Of a stretch of DNA of 64,000 nucleotides, positions 24,301 to 37,766 are shown piece by piece (the stretch's first letter is position 1; every line of letters starts with the position of its first letter). The stretch comes from Sycon ciliatum (Eukaryota; Porifera; Calcarea; Leucosolenida; Sycettidae), in NCBI RefSeq assembly GCF_964019385.1, contig NC_088646.1:8674371-8738370 (forward strand), in the 5' to 3' direction. Both the position numbers and the translations under genes were made by a program. The notes beneath the pieces were generated by a model. It did not search any database. It was not told the DNA's origin and saw only the letters and a program-made list of their open reading frames with translations.

Positions 24301-25780
24301 TACGCCATCGTAGTACACAGGCTGGACTATGGGTACAGTGGCAGTGCTAGTGCAGGGCTAGTGCAGGGGTACGGGTGCAGGGCTAGTGCAGGGCTAGTGC
24401 AGGGGTACGGGTGCAGGGCTAGTGCAGGAGTACGGGCGCAGGGCTAGTGCAGGGGTACGGGTGCAGGGCTAGTGCAGGGGTACGTGTGCAGGGCTAGTGC
24501 AGGGCTAGTGCAGGAGTATGGGTGCAGGGCTACACTGCACTTACATCTGTATCCACCAATGCAAAAGCTCAGGTTGGTCAGGACCAGCGTCATCAGCAGA
24601 AAGACAAACAGGCGCATGTTCAGATAACCAACGCAGCGGTTGAGCCACAGGCAATGGTGGTCAAAGTTCTCCACGCACACTTCACATAGCCGACAGTGCT
24701 TCGTAACTGGAGGAGGGACAATCTGAAATCAAACATGGCAAGAAGATAACAGTCATAACACAGAGAGAACATTGAACATCATCCGCTTCAAGTTTGAGTC
24801 GGAGTGTATGACTCCTGCAAGCAAGTGGGGAGCCTCACGAAGAGTGTTTTAAAATACCATCAGGCAGAGTCTGCTCATTTAGCGGCGGGATGAGAGCAAA
24901 CAGGTTATGACAACTCTTGAGAACGTCATGCTCTAAGGAAATCTTCAGGTGACAACGTCAGCAGTCAGCTGGGAACACGGCTTACTGAGCATTTGCTGCA
25001 AAACTTCAGCTGGGCAACCGTGTCTGTGGAGATGTCTCCAGCAACATCCTCAATAGCCTGAACACAGGTTAAAACAAAACAAACAAAAACAAAACAAAAA
25101 CAGGAAGATGTTGGTAAGGGCAGGCGACGAGACAATCAAGTACTTTTGATTTCAAATCTACAGCAGGTGTTGAGCTGGTGGCAGACTTCTTTTCAAGAAC
25201 GTACGCGGATGGTGCAAAACAGTGCATGTTTTAGCGCTCCTTTATTGCTTTTTCGGATGAATTAGGAGGACCATCCTGGACGAAAAGTGGTACAACCCTG
25301 GTCGTACAGTGTGTGACGGCCCTGAATGAAGTCGATGGGGAGTAGCATATCAAGAAGGAAAACCGGAGAAAAACAGGAGAATGAGAATTATTACATGTAC
25401 ATGTGGTATCGTGTACCCATACTTACATAAGGCGTGCCATCCTTTTTCAAACAGGGGTCTTGACAGAGGCCAGGATCTTGACGTAGAATTCGCCTACACA
25501 AACCAGCAAAGGATATACCGGTATAGTCTTTTGGTAATGTGCTATTCAGAAAAGTTATAGGCTAAAATCCACGGGAACGTACATGAGAGCTCCAAGAAGG
25601 GCAAACCACGCACGCACGAACATGCATACACACCCCCACACACACTCACACTCTCACACACACACACACACACATACACACCCACCCCCACCCCCCCCCC
25701 CCCCCACACACACACACCCACACCCACACACAAGTGACACACACATACACACAGGCACACACACGCAGGCACACACGCAG

Positions 25781-25830
<50 letters not shown>

Positions 25831-27106
25831 CCACCCACACACACGCAGGCTATCATTGATACCCCAAATCCCAGACAACAGCTGTCCATGCGAACAGCAG
25901 AGTCACGCCATTCTTCGTTACATGCACCACCACCTGTACGTTGACAGACACTGCTCATGGATGCATATAATGTACGACAGAACTGTGTGGGTGGCACTCC
26001 TAAGCGATCCACACCATCACTTTCATCCAGTCAATGACAGTGACTGACAATCATATCTACGGATACTCACCAAACGACAATGGAAATTAGAGCTGCAACT
26101 GACCAGTTGTAGATAACACCGAATGAGAGACCCTCATGTTCATAGAACACTGCAGCACAGAATAACAAGAACAATGCGATGCAGTGGCATAAGGATGGAG
26201 CAGTGAGGCTGCAACTCAAAATGTACACGCTCATAACACAATCTTTGCTTTTTACTTCAAAGTACATCCACTGCCGCGGCTGCAATACAATAAAAAATAA
26301 ACCGAGCAATGAGCCCGAAAGCGTGCCATTTGGACTCAACCCATCATTCGGAGAGCACTCAAGTACACATTATGAATAAAACACACAGCATAATAATGGT
26401 ACAGCAGTAGAAAAAGGATACAGACAACTGGGTAGGCCTGGATTTCAAACAAACAGCACTACACAGTGTACATGCCTACTCCTCCTTTTTCCTGATTATT
26501 CCATTAACCGGACTCTTGTCTCGAAGGTGAAGCAAGTAGCTGGGAAAGGGGAGTTAGAGTATATCACTAAACAACAATGACAATGCAGTGAAGACATTGA
26601 TGATTTCTCAATTTGGCAAGCAAAACTCTGAAATTACAGCATGCGCACCACCATTTTCTCTCTACTGGAATGAACAACACATGTAGGGCTTATCGTAGCC
26701 AGTGTCACCAAACTTTCCACGTGTCCCTTTCGAGCACACTCCGACACGCACTGTCCCACCTACCTGGACTAAGATGAGCAATGAAGCAGAGCAGCGAGTG
26801 AAAGACGCCAGCGAGGAATGTGCCCAGCATAAGCGGACTCGGCCAGCGGGATACGTGGTTGACACGTGTCATGTCACGGAACGCTCGCACGAACGCCACC
26901 GGCGCCAGGATGGCGATGAAGAAGGTCAAGTAGTCAGGGAGATGGCACAGTGCAATGATGAGCAGGGTCATACAGACAGGCGTGAAGCTCAAGTGCAGCA
27001 ACCAATGGTACCACGCATGGTACATTCCCATCTTCACCCAGGTCAATAGCTCAACAGCTAGCGTCTTACTTCTGCACAGCAAAGAACACAACCACCCACA
27101 GAAATG

Positions 27107-27167
<61 letters not shown>

Positions 27168-27309
27168 GCACACATGCAGACAGACATGCAGACAGACATG
27201 CAGACAGACATGCAGACAGACATGCAGACAGACATGCAGACAGACATGCAGACAGACATGCAGACAGACATGCAGACAGACATGCAGACAGACATGCAGA
27301 CAGACATGC

Positions 27310-27350
<41 letters not shown>

Positions 27351-30300
27351 CACAGACACACACACACATCATGTCATGAGAAAACAAACCAAGAAACAAC
27401 ATGTGTAAAGTCTCACTCGCGTATGGGTCTACCCGTGTGTATGTGGCCTTTGTGGAGCATTGTTTCTGTGTTACGCATGTGCTGGCTAGCGAAATGCAAC
27501 ACTTTTGTCCGGGAGCCAAGCTTCAAAAAGTGACGGTCCGTGTCGGGCGAGATCGAGTAAAAAATCTCTCCAGCAATGGGTTATGGGTCTATCAGAGAAG
27601 GGCTTTTGAGTTCTTGGCCACCCCAAAGCTGTGCACGGACATCGGGAGGACGCATTTTGTTAGACGAGCAAAATTCACAATTGTCAGGCATTTGGGCGCA
27701 AATATTTTCGTTCTCAGCCGACTTCCACGTTTGAGAAGTAGATGCGTACGTTCAAAACTTTATAATCAGTGACTACTTCTGGTAGTTTAAGCACTCTCAG
27801 CGCTAGTACATCGAGCTGTCCTAGTGTCTGTGGTTCTCGTAGCCATGGTTGACAGTTCAATCCTTAAGCTCGAAGTTGCACTGATGAGGCCTCATTGGCC
27901 GAAACAGTCTGGCTGTCTGCATCATTGAGTAATCAGTGACTGTGCACCAGTGCAAAAGATGACAACGCTGCAATGGAAACGCTATCTATCCGATGGGCAA
28001 ACGAAATGACATTGATTTCCGTCATCAACCGTGACTGGAGAGCTAGCGAGACACTCCCACAAAAGCTGAAACGTGACCAGAAAGCTATTTCGTCAGTGAA
28101 GAAGGACGGCTTCCAGTTCACTGCCCCTGCACCTGGGACATCCTTGTTTACATGCACCGCTGTTCCCGAACTCACCAGCTCCCATGAGCAAGCTGACACG
28201 CGGCTGCTGTTTGCACGCTGCTCACGTATTCCAAGGTCAACTACACGTACCAGTTACCTGTAGCTGCTATCAGTTCCCCCGACACAGATGTTGTGGTGGT
28301 GGCAATTGCGTTGTGCCACGACTTGCAGGGAAAGGTGATTTTCAAGACAGGACGCTAGCAGCAGCGCGCATGTTTGGTGGACATCAACAAGATAGCTGAA
28401 GCACTGGGCAGCTCTACTTGCCGCACTATGATCGGTCTCCATAGGTTCTCCGGATGTGATTCTGTGAGTGCATTCGTGGGGAAAGGAAAGAAAGCTGGTC
28501 TGGAGCTGGTGAAGAAAACCGCACAAGCCTCTGAAACAATGCAACATCTCGGCCAGGATTTCAGCCTCAGCAATGACCTGGAGAAGAGCTGTGAAGCGTT
28601 CACGTGCCTACTATACGGGGATAGTAGCACCTGTGACGTTGGTAGTGTTTGCTATAACATGCTGTGCAAGAACACAACCACCCCGCAAGGGATGCTTCCG
28701 TCATCGGCTGCTCTCAGGCAGCATTCCAGAAGGGCAAATTACCAATCTACTGTCCGGTGGCACGCCTTCCAGCCAGAACCAGAAGTCGAATCGCCCGATG
28801 GAAACGGTTGGCTGATGGACAAAGGTGGCAAGCTCTCTGGCAATGTATACGCTGCCTGTGAATGCTAGTGGGGATTAAACATGGCTGACTGCATGGCCAG
28901 CATGAAGCACCACTGTCACTACCCATACCTGAAGAAATGATTGATTTGATTCTCTGCTCCTATGAAATAAAGCTGTGCGGACCCTGGCTAGCACCAGACG
29001 TTACTGAAGTAACGTCTTTTGCATAGCTACGGGAACTAAAGGTAAGTTGACGGTTAACTGGACTGAGCAGCAGCCAGCACCCAAGCAATTGCTCAGCATA
29101 ATCAGTTGCAAGTGCCGCAAAGGATGCAGCAATGGACGCTGCTCATGCAAGGTGCCATCGCAACCTTGCCCAGATGTCTGCCGATGCAAGGCACAATGTG
29201 ACAACCCTGCCAACATCATCAGCACAACTCCGCAACAAACAGATGCCGCGGATGGCAGCGCCGCAGGTGTTGAAGCCATGGCTGGATGACTGTGATGTGG
29301 AGGATGCCCATGATGACCTCCATGAAGACAATGGTCATAATTCGGACGAGCCAGCACATAATCCACCAAGCTCGGGAACCAGTGACACCAGCGGTTCAGA
29401 TAGTTCGGACAGTGAACTCAGTGCACACTCTGGGCCTGAGTCTGATGTAGAGTAATTGTTACACTTCTAAATATTAGAAGGCAAGACAAGTTTCACAACA
29501 CGGATAACTTGAGATGTCATGTTGCCTCGCTGTGTAGGAGCTTGTGTTGATGCATGCATCTTCAAACTTTGTTCAAAGGATGCACAGTACTGATGTGCTA
29601 CTGTCATAGAATTACTCTTTCCTTATCATCCAAAACAATAATAGACATACTTATATTGGGTGTAAAGGGGTGCAAAAAGTGAGAAATCAAACAAAACATG
29701 GACTATTTTAAAATGATTTTGCACTTTTTGCACTCCTTACACCAGATTATTGTGCGAGTAATAAGTACTAGTATTCATTTCGCACATACTACTTGTAATC
29801 TCTTTGTACACTTTTTGTGGGAATGGTGACGTCACATGCCATATCTATGGCCTTTCTCTATCAAAATGCATGTGATTCAGAGTTACGGACATTTCGAAGT
29901 TACGGGCAGTGCCCAGTCCCAGACCGCCCGGATAAACGAGGTAGGAGTGTACATAAAAGAGTGGATGAAGCATGAACAGAATACTCCCGTGATCTAGAAC
30001 AGCTGTCGTGGTACATGTCCGTATCAAGGATACATCCCTAAGCTGCTTCAACACACAACTCTCCGTCCAATGGTTGACTGGCATTAAATCGAGTATAGTG
30101 ATGTAAGTAAAGCACTAGTTACTGGTGAAAACAATCGCCTTGATGGAGACTGACAGTTGCCACATGATCTGCCTGTCACCATCAGGGTGGACTGGTATGT
30201 CGCAGTTTATTATTGTTTATAAGAAAGAAAAAGGACCAAAGAGCTAAAAGTTACGCTACAATGTCCACTAACATCACCAGTTACTAAACAATCAGCTCAT

Positions 30301-33300
30301 GCGATAACATTGCACGACACTGACCGACGATACTGACGTTCCACAACTAACTGGCTAACAGCTCTAGCACAACTTGGATGCGTCTTTGGTCCTTTTTCTT
30401 TCTTAAAAATTAATCCTTGGCTCTCCATCCGAGTCCATTCCTGCACACCTGATGAGCCGTCTTTATTATTGTTATTATGAAATTTTTGACAGTTTACAAC
30501 AGGAAACTTCCATGAATGCCTGTCCTTCTCGAAGTGAGCAATATAAAATATTTCAAAACACTTCTATGGATCACTGGCCTCGAGCGAAGGTCTCTGGTTT
30601 GAGTCCTGGTGGTGATAGTCAATTTTTTCTTCAGACTTTTCCCGTTCGCATCTTTCCCTCAAACCAATGAATACTTCTATGGACAATGTTATTTTTATGC
30701 TTCGGCTTGTCTTTCTCGTTTCGAAAAATTCACCAAATTTGGTCCTCAGCTTGAATAATGTATGCTTGCGTCATGGAAACGTGTTGATTTTGGCCATTTC
30801 CACGCTCACATAAACGGCGCAAACATTGTGAAATCACCTCAACGAAATAGTGATTGACAGGCGAACAAACCTCCTTGCACCAGCGTTGGTGCACAGCTTC
30901 GGAATGGCCAAGTTCTTAGATCGTCCTCTAGAGGCTCTTACCTAAGCATGTGCGAAGTTTCAAGTCCTCCCTCTGAAGTGGCGCATACATGTACGTCGGA
31001 AAAAAAAGCATCCTACAGATTTCGGCTCCCGTATTAATTGCAGGAAAATAAATGCCACCATATACAGTAATGTAGCGTCTCAACATGAGCACACAGATTC
31101 ACAAGTTCGTGCTCACGTCGAGTGCAAACACAAACACAAACGTACAGCTTGTGTGACGTGTTGACCCGAGTACATGTATGCAGCTACGTGCATACACGTA
31201 GTGTCTTGTATTTAAAGCCTGTCTCGTATAGAAGCTTGATTTTCAAGATGCACTGGCGGCACATAAGCCTGGTTTCAGTGTTGACGTACATAGAAATACC
31301 TGGTTCGAATAGAAGCCTAGCTTGAGCAGCCGAGTCACGCAAACCGTGATTGCTTTAGTAGAAGCCTAGCTTGAGCAGCCGAGTCATGCAAACCGTGATT
31401 GTTTTAGTACAAGCCTAGCACTGGCATCGGCTTCTACAGGAATAAGCCAGGCTTTAAATACGTGATATTAGTATCATCATATTACGTTAATTAAACTACT
31501 AAAACATTCAAAGCCCAAGCTAGACAACCAGTCACCCAGTCACCCAGTCACTTGGTACCCATGTGGCATGATCTGCTGTGGCTTTGAAAGATGCAGGCAT
31601 CAGCAGACCTTTCCAGCTTTGGAGTACACCACCACCATATAGCCATACAAACAGGTAAGATGGCAATATAAGAGTCACCACAACACCACCACCAGCAGCA
31701 GCAGGGATAATGGCATGCAGCATAGACACTAATAACCAGTGTACACGAAGACAAAGTAGCAGGCATGCATCGCTTACCCTGGCCGCTTTGCTCGCTGCAC
31801 CAGAAACTGAGCCGTGTGTCCATTCCGATCTTCGACTTGTAACAGCTCGGCACGGTTGCTTGCGGCGCATATCAGTCGAAAACAATTAGTTCTGCAGCAG
31901 AGCACACCAGCGCAATAATGAACCATCAACAATGGGACTGTGAAAAGATACAATGCAGATCTACCGCCAAACAGTAAACACCTATCCACGTTACACCATT
32001 GTACTGTATGAATAAGCAGTGTGCACGCTACGGAAACCAGCAAGGGAAATGCATGTGTAGAGCCTGGAGTTCATTATCACTAAGCATTTGATCCAAGCCA
32101 CATACCTGTTCATTGCTTGAGCTGCATAGTGGAGAGGCGTTGATCCAGTTTTATCACGTTCTGTTAGACTATACACCTTTAGCAACAGCAGAAAACAGCA
32201 AAAGCAGCTTTCAATCAGCGTGCCTTGTACGCTGCTTCAACCAGCCACGCACAATAGATTAGCTTCCCAAATTGTACTCCGAAATGTACATGTATAGTCC
32301 TTGCTTTCTGGAATCCAGCTCAGGTATGCTGGTTCAGCAGTTGAAGTGAGTTTGTTGCTATTTTTTAGCGGAGAATTCTCGGCATGGATGAGCCTTGCGC
32401 AAAGCGACACTTAGCAAAACGTCTGAATAAGACAGAAAGAATCTCCTCGAGGATTCTATTTCAAAGAGAACAACGATGTCATACATGCAAACCCAGCCAA
32501 CACCGTTCCCTTACACACATGTCCAGTTTCCCTCAGTTTCTTCTCGTTTTCCTTATTTTATTGGGTTTTGCCAAATTAATCCATTGTCTCCTCTTTTTTT
32601 GTTCGAAACCGTTTATTCTTCTTTCTTTTTTTTCGTTCGGTGCCTTCCCTTTTTTGTTGATTGAAAAGACAGCACGTAGCACTGTCGCATGTTTCGCATG
32701 CTAACGTTGCTTCATGTCATGGACTCCTCCAACTACAACAGAGAAATTGTGTGTATGTTCGCCGCACTTGTCACAATTATTTGCATTTCAAACACCAAAA
32801 AGAAGGCTTTCTTTGAATACTCGTGGTTCTGTGCCATTTCTCTTAGTTCTTCAAAAATTCCTGGTTTTCCGGTAGAATACGGGGAAACCGGTGTAGTTGG
32901 CAAATATGCGATGTCCACGGCTACTTGGGTAGCCGTTGTTCAATGAATACATGGCTGCAAAGGCAAGCCACACTTCCGGTATGACCCCGCTAGTATTCCT
33001 GCTCAAGATCTCTCAGCCATGCTGGAGACATTATACTGATGTGCGAAAGAGGGACGGGACCTAGTACAAGCACAATAGTCGTATAGCTGCTCGTTCCGCT
33101 CTCTCAAGACATTTCAACGAAGTTGGAAGGCACTTCGACATCGTCCACTGTCGATAGTTCACGCAAGCCCACAAGATGCTCGATGCTGTGGTGAAAGAGA
33201 AGCAGCGTACCGGCCACCAAGCCGCTGTTGTACACAAGAAGAATATTATACGATAACGACTGGGTGGCAAAGATGCAAGAGTACTTCGGAGACGTCCTAA

Positions 33301-36300
33301 CCACCAACGAACGGCGAAAACTGGCCATGTATGTGTGGATTACGGCGATCTCCAGTCACTCGGCTGAGCATAGTATGGACGTGCTGCTAAACATGTTCCA
33401 GGAGAAACACCTTGCTAAAACACTGATACGAACAAACCTGTGTGCAACAAGCTGATAGCCAAAATCAAGAACACAATGACGGATAGATGCATAGTAAGTT
33501 AGAGAAGAACGTCAACAACCTACTGCAACGTTACCAGCCTGACATCATGCCAAAGTTTGTACGCGATGGGGAAGCGATACCTGAGGACGCTAAGACAAAG
33601 GCCACACAAATGAACAACTTCTTCTGTGGGCTCCATTACATTGTTGGCTTTACAGAACAGGCCCAGCAGTGCCTGGTGACATGGGAGAAAGCCAGCAAGT
33701 GGCAGCTGCAGCGGCGATGGCAGTGAATCCGGAACTCTACGCCCTGTGCACACTGCATGCAAGGCTCTCGAAGCTCATTGTAACGAGCAATCCGGGAACC
33801 ATACTCAGTTTAAAGCTTTTCTGACCAACCAAGGCATAACAACAGTGCCCCTAGACAGTTTCGTTCCTTATGCCACCCAGTGAACAAACCTGCACGGCCC
33901 TGAGGACTGCTCTCATCGAACGGACTCAGAAATCAGAGCACAGCCGACTCCGAGAGTTATTGAGTAGCGTAGAGCTGGGTGACTAACCCCCCAGCAAGCT
34001 TCTGCGCCGCATGCAACGCCTGCTGGGTAACAAGGTTCTGGACGCGGCGCTCTTGCACGAGCTGTTTGTACAGCGCTTGCCGCCCACGGTCCGCCTGGTG
34101 CTTGCGTCGACGCCGTCCTCTCTAGGTCTCTCCGAGCTCGGGTGCACAGCGGACAAGGTGGCCAGCCCCATCTTGCTGCTAAACTCGCACCTCTGCATTC
34201 TATGCTTCAGCATTGCAATTGCAATCGGGGTGCGAAGGCATGGTTCTGTTCAGTGGAAACAACACCGGCAATAGGTTTGCTCAGTAAATGCCAGAGCGAC
34301 GACATGAGCTCTTGGATGCTGCACTCAAGGGTGCTGCTGAACATAGAGATCTGTATCGCAAGCGTTGCACCGTAGTCGAGGCACATCATCGCCAAACCAT
34401 CCAGGAAAGCAGAAACAGAAAGAGGAGAAAGAGAAATGAGACTTGCTGACGAAGGAAGCGCTAACAAAGGACATCAGCAAGGTCGGATTCTGGTCGTCTG
34501 CCAAGGACGTTACTGATAAACTCACTGCTATTCCGCTGTGCTCAAGGAAAATCCAAGCACTCAAGACCCAGATTCGCTTCCGCAAGGTGGTCCTTCAGCA
34601 AACGGCGGAGGACAAACACTACTCCAGAGGTCGACAGCACGTTCGACATGTACTATGGGACAGTTGTGACTTTTTGAGCTCCGCAGTGTTTTTTAAGCCC
34701 AGTCGACACTAGGCCAGTCTGGAGGTAGGTAGAACAGGCCCCTTGACGTGACAATGTCGTCTGAGGAGTCTCCCACTGCACCAGCAGATGTAGACCTTGC
34801 TGTGATGGACAACCAGGAGATCCGGCATCTCGCCAAGAGCCAAAGATTGGAACACTCGGGGACTTTCCCGTACGCAGATAGTCAAGCTGCTGAGAGAAAA
34901 CGGTATTGGTATGTCGACAAGCTCAGGTCAATCTGACAAAGTGCGCAATGGGCGCGATGTTGTTCAGCAGGCATTGGCTGATATGGATTTCTGACTTGCA
35001 ATTGGAGGTGTTGTCCCTTCGAGGAGAACTGGCGGCTCTCAAAGAAAGGAACTCCCATCCCCAGGATCATGAACCTGTACAAACTAGCACACCTGAAACT
35101 CATCCCGTACAAGTACAACCGCCTGCTGACTATACGCGCCTCGTTAGAAAAATGGCTGGAAACACCTCTCCCATGCAGGACTTGAACCAGACAGCTCTCA
35201 CTTCTCATTCATGGTCGTAGTGAGTAGGGATCTCAGCAAACACGCTGTGTGATATCATACAAAAATCAGTGGCGCACGTGGTTGACCACGTGCGCCACTG
35301 ATTTTTGTATGATATCATTCATGCGCAAAGGTACTAGTACATAGATGTGGCTAATGGGGCTTTTCCACTTGTGCCAGTAATCTCGTGAGATTTGATGTGA
35401 TCCCCCCCCCCCCCCCACACACACACATACCGTTAGGCACTGCATCTGCCGCTGGGTTATTCTCGGCTATTCCGGGGGCTAGCGGCCGTCGCGAGTTCCC
35501 TCAGGAACAGAGATGAGATTTACTTTTAAGTAGGGATGGGAATACATTGTTAAAAAGAATATTTAAAAATATTCTTTTTAACAATGCATTCCCATCCCTA
35601 CCACAACAAGTATATTTACAGCCATTGAGCATCTACCGTATTTTCCGGCGTATAAGCCGCACTTTAAACAGCAGTAATTCACCCCAAAAACAGCCGGTGC
35701 AGGTTATACTACGATGGTCAAATTAACGGTGATAAACAGGGTAGATGTCCGTATTTCTTAACACAAAAATCTGGGTGCGGTTTATACTCCGGTGCGGTTT
35801 ATACTCCGGTGCGGCTTAAGCTCTGGAAAATACGGTACGTTAACAGCCGTTGAGCGTCTACTCACATTTTGCGCCACGAGGTAATCAACAGTCTCCGTGT
35901 ACTTGGGATGCCGTGCAGCAACATGAAGAGGACTGGACTTCCTGGTGTACAGAGCACAGGCAAGCCGGAACAACAACAGAGACAAGTCACGAGGTGATCC
36001 AAAACAAACTACATGTAATACATGCCAGTGCTAAACTACACTGCTAATTAGCTAGCCATCTAGTAAAAGCTGAGACTGTTAGAAAAGGCATGCAATCATA
36101 CAGATCTTTTGAACAGGTTTCCACTGAGAACTCGAGCCGTACATGTAACACATGCGTATCATCTTAACAGTAGATTCACAACAGAATCTCATCTCTCAAC
36201 TGGGCAGCAGGCAATCGGGTAAGTAGCATACTAGCAGCCACACCAGCAACCATGTCAGCAGCCCCACCATCAGCCGCATCAGCAGGCACATCAGCACACA

Positions 36301-37732
36301 CATCAGCAGGCACAGCAGCAGGCACATCAGTGCAGCAACACACTCTAAGCCAAAGTCTTACTGGTTGTCATGGACCAGGAGAGAAAGATCAGCTACATAC
36401 TGCAGGTAGTGTACAATGATCCTGTGCACAAGACACATGACGCAACAATATGGCATGCTGACAGTGTAAGGACAACAACCGACCAACCAGCTTGCACATT
36501 GCTTCAAAAAATTTAATAATTATTACGAATCATATCTGGCTACACCAGAGCTGAGTTTCTGCGCCCCTGCTACCTTCCGAAAATCTTGTTCCGACTGCAT
36601 TGGGTACCTAGAAAAAATGGCAGCAGTCGGTTGGGTTGCCCAATTCAAATAAAATACCAGTACTAGTACTCATACTACAGTCGTGGTCAAAGAAATCCGA
36701 CCCACTTCTGTTTCAATTACATCATACGCGCTCCAAACACCTCTGAGGGCTGCAGGGGCCACATGAGCCTTGGCGCTGCTTTCGGCACGTGGGTCGAATT
36801 TCTCTGGCCACGGCTGTACTACTAGATAATCGTCCATGGCAAATTCCAAAGAAAGGGAGAGGAATGCAATTTTGCAAATGCAGACAGAATACGGATGACC
36901 TCCGCGAAGGAGTACATACAGTGAGTTGAGATAGTACATGTGCAGTGGTGCACATGGCTCCATCAGTCCATACTACACATGCTCACAGGGCATAGGCAAT
37001 CTGGTACTAGTACATATAGCATGGCGTGCACGACATCACAACTTACGGCGAAGAGCTGAATGCAGCATAATGCATGCAACCACGGCCGTCCTCATCCACT
37101 GCCTCCATGTCGCAGTCATTCTCATACAAGAGATGAACAATAGACAACGCGCCAACCTACGGAAGCCAGCAAAGATCACAGACATGCAATGCTCAGTTTT
37201 AGGGGTCAAGGTAAAGTGCTCCTGGCTCTCAGCTACACCAGAAACAGAAAATAAACTCTGGTCAGCTGTATCATGACTGCACTGCTGGTGCTGCCAATTC
37301 ACCACATTGGACGTGTAGCCAGGGAATCGGGAAAATTGACTCAAACTGGAAACCGGTGTCCCCAGCACTCTAGTACCGCAAACATTGGGTGATCAAACTC
37401 TAGACTGATACCTGTTTGCTATCAGCACTCTTTGTTTACAGGTAGCTTCCCGCAGCACCTCTATGATCACTACTTACAATACTATGCAGGCATGCACTTT
37501 GCAAAAGTCCTTCCCGCAGCACCTCTATCACTACTTACAATACTATGCAGGCATGCACTTTGCAAAAGTCCTTCCTAAAGCACTGACATCCCATAAAGGT
37601 ATAACAGACGGCAAGGTATAGAATAGAATAGATGTAGAATGGATTTGAAACTCAAGCACGGCTGTTTAATGGTAGAATAGTGGTGGTAAAGACACACCTG
37701 GCAGAATGGCGGTAAATACATACCTCTCTCGC

Positions 37733-37766
<34 letters not shown>

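Noticed and set aside
24097-24447. plus-strand ORF with [12 protein letters not shown] repeats
   Set aside because: Translation of the GCTAGTGCAGGG minisatellite.
26705-27367. 220-residue minus-strand ORF starting in Cys/Val/Ser repeats
   Set aside because: Its N-terminal half is the CA/CAGA minisatellite. Only 26764-27071 is a real exon of the DHHC gene.
27104-27367. possible CRISPR-like array (12-bp repeats)
   Set aside because: Units are contiguous without spacers and grade into CA/CAGA microsatellite; a eukaryotic minisatellite.
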